Source: CALLCD01 sp039196965
GTDB taxonomy: Bacteria > Pseudomonadota > Alphaproteobacteria > Caulobacterales > Hyphomonadaceae
Reading direction: 5' to 3'
DNA length: 64,000 nt
Assembly: GCA_039196965.1 (NCBI GenBank)
Contig: JBCCUK010000003.1
Span: 62,001-126,000, forward strand
Shown here: piece after piece, positions 42,435 to 50,563 of the stretch
Numbering within the stretch: position 1 is the stretch's first letter
Layout of the letters: each line of letters opens with the position of its first letter
Made by a program: the position numbers and the translations under genes
The notes under the pieces: generated by a model
Database searches by the model: none
Told to the model about the DNA's origin: nothing
The model's input: only the letters and a program-made list of their open reading frames with translations

Positions 42435-42808
42435 CGCCGGAAGGGCAAACCTTCGAGATATCAAAATCAGTGACCTTCGAGGCCGCTCATAGGCTTCCTG
42501 GGCGAGGAGCGGGCGACCCCTATGGCCGGATCCATGGTCACAGTTTCCAAGTTGAAGCCGTCGTTGCCGGTAAGGTTCAGCCGGGCTCGAAATGGGTTGA
42601 AGATCTGGGTAAACTGACGACAGAGCTTCAGAAAATCGCGTCTACGCTCGATCATCGGCTTCTGAATGAGATTGAAGGGCTGAGTGCCCCAACCTTCGAA
42701 GTCATCGCGGTTTGGATCGCCGATCGACTGAAGCCACAATTACCTGGCCTAAAGCGCGTCATCATCTCCCGGCCGAGCCTGAATGAAAGATGTACCCTTA
42801 CGCTGTAG
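42389..42808 (+). CDS. queD: QueD-like 6-carboxytetrahydropterin synthase, Cys-less variant
   Basis: A 139-residue protein of the 6-pyruvoyl-tetrahydropterin synthase fold. The zinc histidines His34 (EAAHRL) and His49/His51 (IHGHSF) are present, as is the DHRLLNEI segment. The Cys of the QueD motif CxxxHGH is Tyr45 here (YGRIHGH), and no other Cys lies nearby. By context (queCE) it should make 6-carboxytetrahydropterin, so either this subfamily uses another residue or it does a different reaction. The ATG at 42389 is inside queE. The gene overlaps the convergent TIR-ParA gene by 11 bases. Confidence 0.87.
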   Translation: MATELTNPQDDRIALTPEGQTFEISKSVTFEAAHRLPGRGAGDPYGRIHGHSFQVEAVVAGKVQPGSKWVEDLGKLTTELQKIASTLDHRLLNEIEGLSAPTFEVIAVWIADRLKPQLPGLKRVIISRPSLNERCTLTL

Positions 42809-44111
42809 TTCTTACTCGTTCGGCTTTAATTTTTAAGACGCCCTGAAGTTCGGACGCGACGGTATCCAATGCCTGGCGCACATGGCGAAGGCCACCACCA
42901 CGGCCATGCAGGGTCAAAAGGCGTTTTTCAGGTGGTTCTTCTTCGTCGACGCGGACCTGAAAATGGCGGCTACGCGGGAGCACAGCCGTCATTAGCTTTG
43001 CAGAGAGATCAAAGCCGACCTGCTCGTTAAATGCGCCATTGCGTGTATCCGCCTCAAAATCAGACTGCTCGCGGCGCTCAACCGAATTGAATAGAACAGA
43101 CAATTCCGGGCGGTGATCTGTGTCTGTTTGGTCCGTAATGACCCGGTTGAGCAGTTTGATCCCGCGGAGTGAGTAAACATCGGTGTGCATCGGTGCCAAA
43201 ACGCGATCTGCCGCTTGTAATGCGCACCGGGTCAGGAAGGTCGCGTTCGGGTTGGTGTCGAGGATTACGAGATCATAAAGCCCGCGATAAAAATCCAGCG
43301 TACGAAGAAAGTGTTCGCGGACTGTCTCAAGCCCGTCGCGGTCTGTGGAGAAGGCATACTTCGAGATTTCGAACTGCCCAAAAATCATATCAAGGCGTCC
43401 GCGAGTCTGATCATTTTTGATCAGGGAGTGGGATATAGCTTCGCGGGGGGCAGGGGTGAAAGGTTCAAGGTATAGCTGCCCCCAGCGGTCCGCCGGGGAA
43501 GTGCGGGCAGGTTCGTGCAGCTTACTCTTTTCAAACAGCGAAATAACGCTGGCATCCTTGGCGGCGGCCTCATCGGCATCACCAGCAGGGAAAAAGAGCT
43601 GGGAAAGATTGTATTGTGGGTCGAGATCGATCAGCAGAACGCGGTTCCCTGATGCCTTCTGGAGTGCACCAGCGAGCTGCGCGGTTACAGTGGTCTTGCC
43701 TACGCCGCCTTTCATATTCATCACCGCAACGACAGGGCAGCCCGCCCGATAGGCCTTTTTGGCTGCCTCAATCACACCCGCCATATCATCGGTTGAGAGC
43801 GTGAGGTCTTTGCCGAGTTCCGATTTCACGAAACCACCGACACGGGTTCTGTCGGCGCGGACAGGAAGAATGTTCAGCCCGTTTTTCCTGGCCCGTTCAA
43901 TATCCGCTCGGACAGTCTTGGATTTCATTGCCTCGTAAGAAACAAGGGCGATCATGAATGTGGCATCATTGATGGCCCGATCTGACCGCGACCGGTCAGG
44001 TTCATCATGGGGGACAAAGCTGGAAGGGATGCCTGCTTTACGCAGATGTTCACTCAGCTTCAGCAGAGCGTCCAGCTGATCTTCAGCGTGGGCAATAAAG
44101 GCGTGGGACAT
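42798..44111 (-). CDS. TIR domain fused to a ParA/MinD-type ATPase
   Basis: A 437-residue protein with two domains. Residues 1 to about 122 look like a TIR domain: strand AFIAHAE, helix DQLDALLKLSEHLRKAG, strand FMIALVS, helix with TVRADIERA, strand NILPVRAD. At the place of the NADase Glu of active TIR domains there is Asp70. Residues 126-437 are a ParA/Soj-type deviant Walker ATPase: KGGVGKTT (134-141), VLLIDLDPQ (159-167), LVILDTNPN (281-289). No membrane segment, signal or ParB partner is visible. The start is the ATG at 44111, where the TIR fold begins; the open frame upstream to 44360 has no similarity. Function unknown. Confidence 0.85.
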   Translation of the reverse strand: MSHAFIAHAEDQLDALLKLSEHLRKAGIPSSFVPHDEPDRSRSDRAINDATFMIALVSYEAMKSKTVRADIERARKNGLNILPVRADRTRVGGFVKSELGKDLTLSTDDMAGVIEAAKKAYRAGCPVVAVMNMKGGVGKTTVTAQLAGALQKASGNRVLLIDLDPQYNLSQLFFPAGDADEAAAKDASVISLFEKSKLHEPARTSPADRWGQLYLEPFTPAPREAISHSLIKNDQTRGRLDMIFGQFEISKYAFSTDRDGLETVREHFLRTLDFYRGLYDLVILDTNPNATFLTRCALQAADRVLAPMHTDVYSLRGIKLLNRVITDQTDTDHRPELSVLFNSVERREQSDFEADTRNGAFNEQVGFDLSAKLMTAVLPRSRHFQVRVDEEEPPEKRLLTLHGRGGGLRHVRQALDTVASELQGVLKIKAERVRTTA

Positions 44112-44313
44112 GGGGACTGATATTCCACTTAGAAGACAGGCTGATTTTAATCCATATTCGAGCGTTTCACGGCGAAAATGAGACACGCACCGGTCTGGAG
44201 GATTCGTCAATTGTCTTAGCCAAAAAGCGACTATTCGCAGCTGAGTTCGTATTTGTATTGTGCAGATACCGCGCTTGTGGTTGATACGGTCGCTTACTTT
44301 GGAGCTACACGAC

Positions 44314-45690
44314 ATGAGCTGGTCACCTTCATCCTGGCGGTCAAAACCCTCAAAACACATTCCGGATGACTATCCGAGCGACGAGGCGCTGGCAGACGTG
44401 GAAGCACGGCTGGAAGCTTTTCCTCCGCTTGTTTTTGCTGGCGAAGCGCGGGCGCTGAAGTCGAAACTTGCCGATGTTGCCGAGGGCAATGCCTTCCTTC
44501 TTCAGGGCGGCGATTGCGCTGAGAGCTTCAAGGAATTCAGTGCTGACAATATCCGAGACACCTTGAGGGTTATGCTGCAAATGGCAGTTGTGCTGACATT
44601 CGGAGCGGCAAAACCCGTCGTCAAAGTCGGCCGTCTCGCGGGCCAGTTCGGTAAACCGAGGTCTTCGCCGACGGAGACAGTGGACGGCATAACCCTGCCA
44701 TCCTATCGCGGTGACAATATAAACGGGATGCCGTTCACAGCAGAAGATAGAACGCCGGACCCCGAAAGGCTAATCCGCGCCTATGCCCAGTCGTCTTCGA
44801 CACTGAACCTTGTCCGTGCGTTTACTCAGGGCGGTTATGCAGACATTGCAAACGTCCACAGCTGGACACTAGGCTTTGTGGATCGATCCTCACAGGGTGA
44901 GCGGTATCAAGCCCTGGCTGACAGGATTACGGAATCCCTCGACTTCATGCGCGCTTGCGGCGTTACGTCTGCCACGGTTCCTCAACTCTCCAAGGTTGAC
45001 GTGTACACTTCCCACGAAGCGCTCCTGCTTGGTTTTGAGGAGGCGATGACCCGGATCGATTCAACCACGGGCGAGTGGTATGACACCTCCGCCCATATGC
45101 TCTGGATCGGCCACCGTACACGCCAGCTCGACCATGCCCATGTCGAGTTCCTGCGGGGCGTCAAAAACCCTATCGGCCTGAAATGCGGACCGGGACTTGA
45201 GCCTGATGAGCTCCTTAGGGCCATGGATGTGCTTAACCCGACCGATGAGCCGGGCCGTATGACGCTGATTGCGCGCTACGGCGCTGACCAGGTTACCCAG
45301 CACTTGCCGCAACTCGTAAGGGCCGTGAAACAAAGCGGTCGCCGCGTTGTCTGGTCTTGCGATCCCATGCACGGAAATACTGTGAAAATGGGAAATGGAT
45401 TCAAGACCCGCCGCGTCGAAAGCGTTCTCTCGGAGGTGCGGGACTTTATCGATATTGTCTCTGCGGAAGACTGTTATCCGGGCGGCGTCCATTTTGAGAT
45501 GACAGGTCAGGATGTAACCGAATGTCTTGGCGGAGCTCAGGCGATTTCCGAAGATGATCTGTCGTCGAGATATCACACCCATTGCGATCCTCGTCTGAAT
45601 GGTGAGCAGGCCCTTGAACTCGCATTTCTGGTGGCCGAAAAGCTGGCCGACGTGAAAGCGGCGACCGAAACACTCTCAGCCGCTGAATAG
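44314..45690 (+). CDS. aroG: 3-deoxy-7-phosphoheptulonate synthase, class II
   Basis: A 458-residue class II (plant-type) DAHP synthase, the entry enzyme of the shikimate pathway joining phosphoenolpyruvate and erythrose 4-phosphate. Family signatures include FLLQGGDCAESF, KVGRLAGQFGKPRS, the WIGHRTRQLD segment, GLKCGPG, WSCDPMHGN and the metal site GGVHFEMTGQDVTECLGG. The ATG at 44314 is chosen because GGAG lies upstream and the conserved WSPSSWRSKP N-terminus starts there. It is divergent from the TIR-ParA gene (202 bp) and precedes a MATE gene by 17 bp. Confidence 0.94.
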   Translation: MSWSPSSWRSKPSKHIPDDYPSDEALADVEARLEAFPPLVFAGEARALKSKLADVAEGNAFLLQGGDCAESFKEFSADNIRDTLRVMLQMAVVLTFGAAKPVVKVGRLAGQFGKPRSSPTETVDGITLPSYRGDNINGMPFTAEDRTPDPERLIRAYAQSSSTLNLVRAFTQGGYADIANVHSWTLGFVDRSSQGERYQALADRITESLDFMRACGVTSATVPQLSKVDVYTSHEALLLGFEEAMTRIDSTTGEWYDTSAHMLWIGHRTRQLDHAHVEFLRGVKNPIGLKCGPGLEPDELLRAMDVLNPTDEPGRMTLIARYGADQVTQHLPQLVRAVKQSGRRVVWSCDPMHGNTVKMGNGFKTRRVESVLSEVRDFIDIVSAEDCYPGGVHFEMTGQDVTECLGGAQAISEDDLSSRYHTHCDPRLNGEQALELAFLVAEKLADVKAATETLSAAE

Positions 45691-45707
45691 CAAAAAAGGA
45701 ACGATCC

Positions 45708-47144
45708 ATGTCCAGGCGGGGCCGCCCCGCTTGGTTACGGGGCTCTGAAATCTTCGATCTGCTGCGGTTATCCGGACCGATAGCCATATCGCGCATGTCC
45801 ATGATGCTGATGGCGTTGACCGATGCCATTGTGCTTGGACAGGTGGCTGAGGGTGATTTGCCCTTCATTCTGAACTCGTGGTTACCGATGGGCATCTGCC
45901 TCGGGATGGGGATGGGCCTTCTGCTTGGTGTGCAAGTCCTGACATCAGAGCTGATGGGGCAGGGCAAAGAGGGTGAGAGTGGGCGTATAGTTCGGCGCGG
46001 AATCACATGGGCCATCGGCCTCGGCAGCTTTCTGATGTTGGTCGTATATGCGAGCGCGCAGCCACTCTTCGACTGGATATTCACTGATCTAAGCCCAAAC
46101 AGTGAAATAAGCGGGACGTTTACGCCTGCGCAAATCGCTGAGGAAACGGCGAAGGTTACCCGTATCCTCTCCTTCGGCATGGTCGGGTTCATGCTGTCTG
46201 TCGTCTTCAGCTTCTATTTGGAGGCGCTGCGGAAACCGCTGGTCGTTACATTGCTGTCCTATTTCGCTGTAGGCGTGAACGCGTTGATCGACTTTGCCTT
46301 CGTGCTCGGCTGGTGGGGCATGCCTCAACTTGGCGCGAAAGGCGTTGCCTGGGCAACATCGGGGTCCCGCTGGTTCCTGACCGCAGTGCTCCTGATTTAC
46401 ATTGTACGTTATACACCTGCCTTCGCATCGTCTTCAAAAGCACCTGTGGGAGAGGCCCTTCGCCAGCTTAAAGTCGGTATCGGAACAGCGATCAGCAATG
46501 TGGCCGAATGGGGTGGCTTCAACACGACCTACATTATTGCCGCTTTTATAAGCCTCGCGGTGAACTCGATCTATGGATATACCGTTCAGGTCATGGGCGT
46601 TTGCTTCATGATTTTCCTTGGCATTGGCACAGCCACAAGTGTGCGTGTAGCGGAAAACTTTGGGCGCGGAGACGCCGCTGGTGTACGCGATGCATCAAGG
46701 TTAGGTATCGCCGCAACCTTTGTAAGCGGCCTTGTTATGGGGCTGTTTATCTGGATCTTTCAAAGTGTCATCCCCCTTGGCCTGGTGAGTGCCGATGCCG
46801 AGATTGATGGTGTTCTACTGGCACCGGCAATTGGGGCTCTATTGATCTACGCTGCTCTTGGGACAACATTCGACGGCTTGCAGGCCGTCGCCTCCATGGC
46901 TCTTCGGGCTCAGAATGTGGTCTGGGTTCCGACGATGATCCATATCGGCTCATTCTTTGTTGTTATGCTGCCAGCAGGGTACTGGCTGGGCATTTCCCTC
47001 GAACGTGGTGCGCAGGGTATGATGGAGGCCGCTGTAGGCACCTTGGGCCTTGCCGCAGCGCTACAGTGGATGCTGCTTGAATACAAAATGGCGCGCTCCG
47101 ACGAAGGAACGCGCCACAAAGTGTTAAGCTCGGAAAAAGCCTAG
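45708..47144 (+). CDS. MATE family efflux transporter
   Basis: A 478-residue membrane protein with about twelve hydrophobic segments in two similar halves. The N-terminal LLRLSGPIAISRMSMMLMALTDAIVLGQ and MGMGLLLGVQVLTSELMGQGK match the NorM/MATE pattern. These antiporters use Na+ or H+ to export cationic drugs or metabolites; the substrate is unknown. A good AAGGA site precedes the ATG. It shares 17 bp spacing with aroG and overlaps the end of the convergent HU gene by 4 bases. Confidence 0.9.
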   Translation: MSRRGRPAWLRGSEIFDLLRLSGPIAISRMSMMLMALTDAIVLGQVAEGDLPFILNSWLPMGICLGMGMGLLLGVQVLTSELMGQGKEGESGRIVRRGITWAIGLGSFLMLVVYASAQPLFDWIFTDLSPNSEISGTFTPAQIAEETAKVTRILSFGMVGFMLSVVFSFYLEALRKPLVVTLLSYFAVGVNALIDFAFVLGWWGMPQLGAKGVAWATSGSRWFLTAVLLIYIVRYTPAFASSSKAPVGEALRQLKVGIGTAISNVAEWGGFNTTYIIAAFISLAVNSIYGYTVQVMGVCFMIFLGIGTATSVRVAENFGRGDAAGVRDASRLGIAATFVSGLVMGLFIWIFQSVIPLGLVSADAEIDGVLLAPAIGALLIYAALGTTFDGLQAVASMALRAQNVVWVPTMIHIGSFFVVMLPAGYWLGISLERGAQGMMEAAVGTLGLAAALQWMLLEYKMARSDEGTRHKVLSSEKA

Positions 47145-47407
47145 AGGTCTTTCAGCGCCGTTGCTGGCTTGAAAGCAGCTGAAGTCTTTTCCGGAATCTT
47201 GATCTTTTCGCCCGTGGCCGGGTTGCGGCCCTCGCGAGCTCCGCGAGTTTTGGCTTCGAATGTCCCGAAACCGGCAATCGAAACTTTCTCGCGATTCTTC
47301 ACCGAGTCAGCTATGGCATCAAACACGGCGTCCACAGCAGACCCAGCATCTGAATTGGACAGACCAGAGGCGGATGCCACGGCCTTCGTCAAATCCCCTT
47401 TATTCAT
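47141..47407 (-). CDS. hup: HU family DNA-binding protein
   Basis: An 88-residue histone-like protein. The N-terminal helices (MNKGDLTKAVASASGLS), the segment VSIAGFGTFE and the DNA-binding arm GRNPATGEKIKIP identify HU; the NP pair intercalates into DNA. It may form homodimers. The start is the ATG at 47407, with GGAGG directly upstream; the longer open frame has no support. Confidence 0.94.
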   Translation of the reverse strand: MNKGDLTKAVASASGLSNSDAGSAVDAVFDAIADSVKNREKVSIAGFGTFEAKTRGAREGRNPATGEKIKIPEKTSAAFKPATALKDL

Positions 47408-47503
47408 GTTATTCCTCCATGATTGACGGCAAGGGAGCCGTTGGGGCGAGACTAACGACACGATTCGGCTGCTGTCGATATGCAAAAAGCTAGTATTTGC
47501 AGG

Positions 47504-48415
47504 CTATTTCACCAGAATCCACCCTTCTTCAGCCTCGATCGACCCTATTTTTCCCTCTTCGAGTGAGTCCGGTGGCGCGAAATATCCCGCGAGGCGACCC
47601 GTTTTGTCTAAATCACTGTAATGGTGGGCAATTGCGCGCACCTGGGCGCGGTCGACGACTTCTCCAGCCTCTGGAACCACATCAATAGCTGATGGGTAGA
47701 TTTCGCATATGAGGAGACTGATCTCGGTGAGGCTCTCCTCATCAAGCGGTTTGAATCCGGTCTCGAAGGGCCACAATCGGGCACCCTCAATCGTCTCTCG
47801 AAGTGCTTTGATATGGGGAATGCCCGTTAAAGTCTGGCTGCCGACACTGCCGGTATAGGCCAGTTGCCAGCATGACTTCGGATTGCCAAGCTTTTGCGCC
47901 TTAAGGTAGTTCTCCGTCTCGCGAAACTCTGGAAGCGTCCCGTTTTCGAAGTCCCCTTTCGTGCCCGAAAGCGTTTTCACCTGATCTCGCTTAGGCGCGC
48001 CCCAAAAAGGGAAGGGGCCCTTGCTGATTGCGTAGTTCATGCCGGCTGCGACAGCGAAGCGGGGATTTGAGTTATCCGGCTTCTCTTTCATCTTCGTAGA
48101 AAGGTGTGCCTGCATAGCTTGCCAGGGGGCATGACCGGACACATCGAGGCCAAGAGTGGAAGCCGTTCCGGCTGGAAAACCAAGGGAGAAATCGAACCCC
48201 AGCAAGACCTTGTCGCCGCGCCGATGAAGCTTGGCGATGATATCGGTAAGGAACTCTCTAGCTTTCAGGCGTGTGTCGGGATTAACCGCCTGAAATACCA
48301 TGCGCAGGCGTGCATCCCTGGCGAGGATGCCAATCCAGATCGAATTGGCACCCGTCACCGGTTTCGACGCGGCGCTCCAGTCCACCATGATATAGGCATC
48401 GAAGAGCCGCGCCAT
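47504..48415 (-). CDS. Conserved protein of unknown function, RNase H-like motifs
   Basis: A 303-residue soluble protein. Motifs that suggest an RNase H-like or DUF429-like fold are visible: an N-terminal strand with Asp in YIMVDWSAASKP, KVLLGFDFSLGFPAG near residue 75, and LLICEIYPSAID with an acidic residue near the end. Relatives in alphaproteobacteria are sometimes labelled cobalamin protein CbiG, which I consider unfounded. No partner gene is evident; it lies between HU and an oxidoreductase gene on the same strand (18 bp from the latter). Confidence 0.7.
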   Translation of the reverse strand: MARLFDAYIMVDWSAASKPVTGANSIWIGILARDARLRMVFQAVNPDTRLKAREFLTDIIAKLHRRGDKVLLGFDFSLGFPAGTASTLGLDVSGHAPWQAMQAHLSTKMKEKPDNSNPRFAVAAGMNYAISKGPFPFWGAPKRDQVKTLSGTKGDFENGTLPEFRETENYLKAQKLGNPKSCWQLAYTGSVGSQTLTGIPHIKALRETIEGARLWPFETGFKPLDEESLTEISLLICEIYPSAIDVVPEAGEVVDRAQVRAIAHHYSDLDKTGRLAGYFAPPDSLEEGKIGSIEAEEGWILVK

Positions 48416-48433
48416 GATATTACCTTCGGTCGC

Positions 48434-49456
48434 CTAAGTAAGTTTGACCAGCATCTTGCCGAGATTTGAGCCCTTGAAGAGGCCCATGAAGGCATTTGGT
48501 GCTTCATCGATGCCTTCCATGACGGTCTCGCGGAATTGCATTTTTCCGGCCGGAATCCACTCCGACATATCTGCTACGAATTGCGGTTGCAGGGACGCAT
48601 AATTCGTCACGATGAAGCCCTGCAGGAGGAGCGATTTGCCAACGCACATGATAAGGTTGTTCGGTCCTGGGCGCGGCGTCGTATCATTGTACTGTGAAAT
48701 AGCACCGCAGAGCGCAAAGCGGCCCATGGGATTAGCGACGTGGAGCGCAGCTTGCAGGTGATCTCCGCCGACATTGTCGAAATAGATGTCGACACCTTTC
48801 GGCGCGGCATCGGCGAGCGCTTTGGTCAGTGAATCGGCGTCGCTGTGCTCGCGATAATCGATGACTTCATCGACGCCGATCTCTTTCAGGAAAGCCCCTT
48901 TTTCCGCACCGCCCGCAGAGCCAATCACTCTGCATCCCTTGATTTTCGCGATCTGACAAACCGTTGCGCCAACAGCACCGGCAGCACCGGAGACAAATAC
49001 GGTTTCGCCTTCTTTCGGTTTGCCGATTTCAAGAAAACCGGCATAGGCCGTGAGCCCTGGCATTCCGACCACGCCGAGAAACGCCGAGTCCGGGATCGGC
49101 GTCTCCGGCAATTTGTTTGCCATCACATCCTCGGGCGTTGCCGTCCAAGCCTCGCGCCATCCGGCCATGGAGTTGACGAGATCACCCTGATTATAGTCCG
49201 GATGCGCCGATGCTGTGACCCGGCCTACAGCTCCGCCTTGCATGGTTTCGCCAATCTGGAATGGCGGGACATAGCTCTCCCGGTCCATCATTCGGCCGCG
49301 CATATACGGATCAACGGACATCCACTCATTGCGGACCTGGATTTGACCATCCTGCGGTGCCGGGATCTCTTCTGTCTTCAATTGAAAGTCGCTGGGCTTA
49401 GGCTCACCAACGGGCCGTTCGGCTAGCGCCCACTCGCGGGATGTCAAAGTGCTCAT
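48434..49456 (-). CDS. NADP-dependent oxidoreductase, zinc-free MDR family
   Basis: A 340-residue medium-chain reductase without zinc ligands, of the leukotriene B4 dehydrogenase/curcumin reductase (CurA) type. Signatures include NEWMSVDPYMRGRM, GMPGLTAYAGFLEIG and the nucleotide motif VSGAAGAVGATVCQIAKIKG. It probably reduces an alpha,beta-unsaturated ketone or aldehyde. The start is the ATG at 49456, with AGGAGGAG upstream; a frame start seven codons earlier sits inside that site. It is divergent from the Gfo/Idh gene (174 bp). Confidence 0.9.
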   Translation of the reverse strand: MSTLTSREWALAERPVGEPKPSDFQLKTEEIPAPQDGQIQVRNEWMSVDPYMRGRMMDRESYVPPFQIGETMQGGAVGRVTASAHPDYNQGDLVNSMAGWREAWTATPEDVMANKLPETPIPDSAFLGVVGMPGLTAYAGFLEIGKPKEGETVFVSGAAGAVGATVCQIAKIKGCRVIGSAGGAEKGAFLKEIGVDEVIDYREHSDADSLTKALADAAPKGVDIYFDNVGGDHLQAALHVANPMGRFALCGAISQYNDTTPRPGPNNLIMCVGKSLLLQGFIVTNYASLQPQFVADMSEWIPAGKMQFRETVMEGIDEAPNAFMGLFKGSNLGKMLVKLT

Positions 49457-49630
49457 GGCGGATCTACTCCTCCTCATGCGTTCTACCTTCTAAGACAGCT
49501 ATTGGATGGCCGTTGGGGAGGCAAGCAGTAAGATTTGGCAATCAAGTGTGAAGCGGTCACATGTTGAGGCTGCTTGCGGCTGTTCGCCTAGAATGTGAAA
49601 TGAAACCAGGCAACTGGTGAGTAGAGGCGA

Positions 49631-50563
49631 GTGACAGAAGTTTTGCGCGTCGGTTTAGCCGGCGCAGGTGTGTTCGGGTCATTTCATGCAGGAAAGATAG
49701 CCGGCGCGCCCGGCGTATTGTTTTCAGGAGTGTATGACAGAGACACCGAACGGGCAGCGATGCTCGCCGGCAAGTATGGCTGTCCAGTGCCCGAAAGCCA
49801 TGCTGCTCTTTTCGATGCCAGCGACACTGTTATCATTGCAACGCCAGCGACAACCCACGCCCTGCTTGTGGGCGAGGCTCTCCGAGCCGGGTGCCATGTT
49901 CTGGTCGAGAAGCCACTCGCCCTGTCTGCTGATGACGCAATACGGCTTGTCGAAGAAGCGAAAGCTAGGCAGCTCGTTCTGCAAGTCGGGCATCAGGAAC
50001 GCATGGTCTGCGCTGCGCTTGGCCTGTTCGACGTTGAAGAGATTCCAATCTCCATCAAGGCTGTTCGTATTGGCACCCCACCGCAAAACCAGCGCTGTAT
50101 GGATGTCAGCGTCATCTGGGATGTCATGATCCACGACCTCGATATTGCTCATAAGCTGGCGGGCCCTGGCAGAGAGCTTCTATCGAGCCGCGGCGAAGCC
50201 CTCCTGGGAACTGAGATAGACAGGGCCGAAGCAGATCTTCTTTTGTCTAGTTGCCGGGCAAGCTTTGTTGCCGATCGGACAGCCAAGGATAGACAGCGTC
50301 TGCTTGAGATAGAATATGAGAGCGGCTGCGTAACCATGGATCTGCTCAATCGCAGTGTCCATAATACCACCCGATACACGCTCAAGACCGATTTTTCTTC
50401 TCTGGTGTCTGATCCGCTGGGGGCCGCAGATGCTGCGTTCATTGCGGCATGCCAGGGTAAGGGCGACCCGGCTGCTCCAGCAGAAGAAGCGGCATGGGCC
50501 GTCGCCTCAGCGGAGCGAATCGAGCAAATGGCTCTTATGCATGCAGGAGCCCTCCATGGCTGA
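49631..50563 (+). CDS. gnnA: Gfo/Idh/MocA family dehydrogenase, probable UDP-GlcNAc 3-dehydrogenase
   Basis: A 310-residue NAD-dependent sugar dehydrogenase: Rossmann motif GLAGAGVFGSFHAGK at the N-terminus and the family EKPL motif (VLVEKPLALSADDA) with the catalytic Lys. The start is GTG. Its stop overlaps the next gene, a PLP sugar aminotransferase. This dehydrogenase-aminotransferase pair matches GnnA/GnnB, which convert UDP-GlcNAc to the 3-amino derivative used for lipid A with 2,3-diamino-2,3-dideoxyglucose. WlbA-type O-antigen enzymes are the main alternative. The symbol is given by context and is less sure than the family. Confidence 0.75.
   Translation: MTEVLRVGLAGAGVFGSFHAGKIAGAPGVLFSGVYDRDTERAAMLAGKYGCPVPESHAALFDASDTVIIATPATTHALLVGEALRAGCHVLVEKPLALSADDAIRLVEEAKARQLVLQVGHQERMVCAALGLFDVEEIPISIKAVRIGTPPQNQRCMDVSVIWDVMIHDLDIAHKLAGPGRELLSSRGEALLGTEIDRAEADLLLSSCRASFVADRTAKDRQRLLEIEYESGCVTMDLLNRSVHNTTRYTLKTDFSSLVSDPLGAADAAFIAACQGKGDPAAPAEEAAWAVASAERIEQMALMHAGALHG

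Noticed and set aside
44112..44360. N-terminal extension of the TIR-ParA protein by 83 codons
   Set aside because: The extension has no TIR-like or other domain, overlaps the aroG start region and leaves the ATG at 44111, where the TIR fold begins, as the better start.
50355..50555. N-terminal extension of the gnnB-like aminotransferase
   Set aside because: It lies inside the upstream dehydrogenase gene in another frame and has no aminotransferase similarity.
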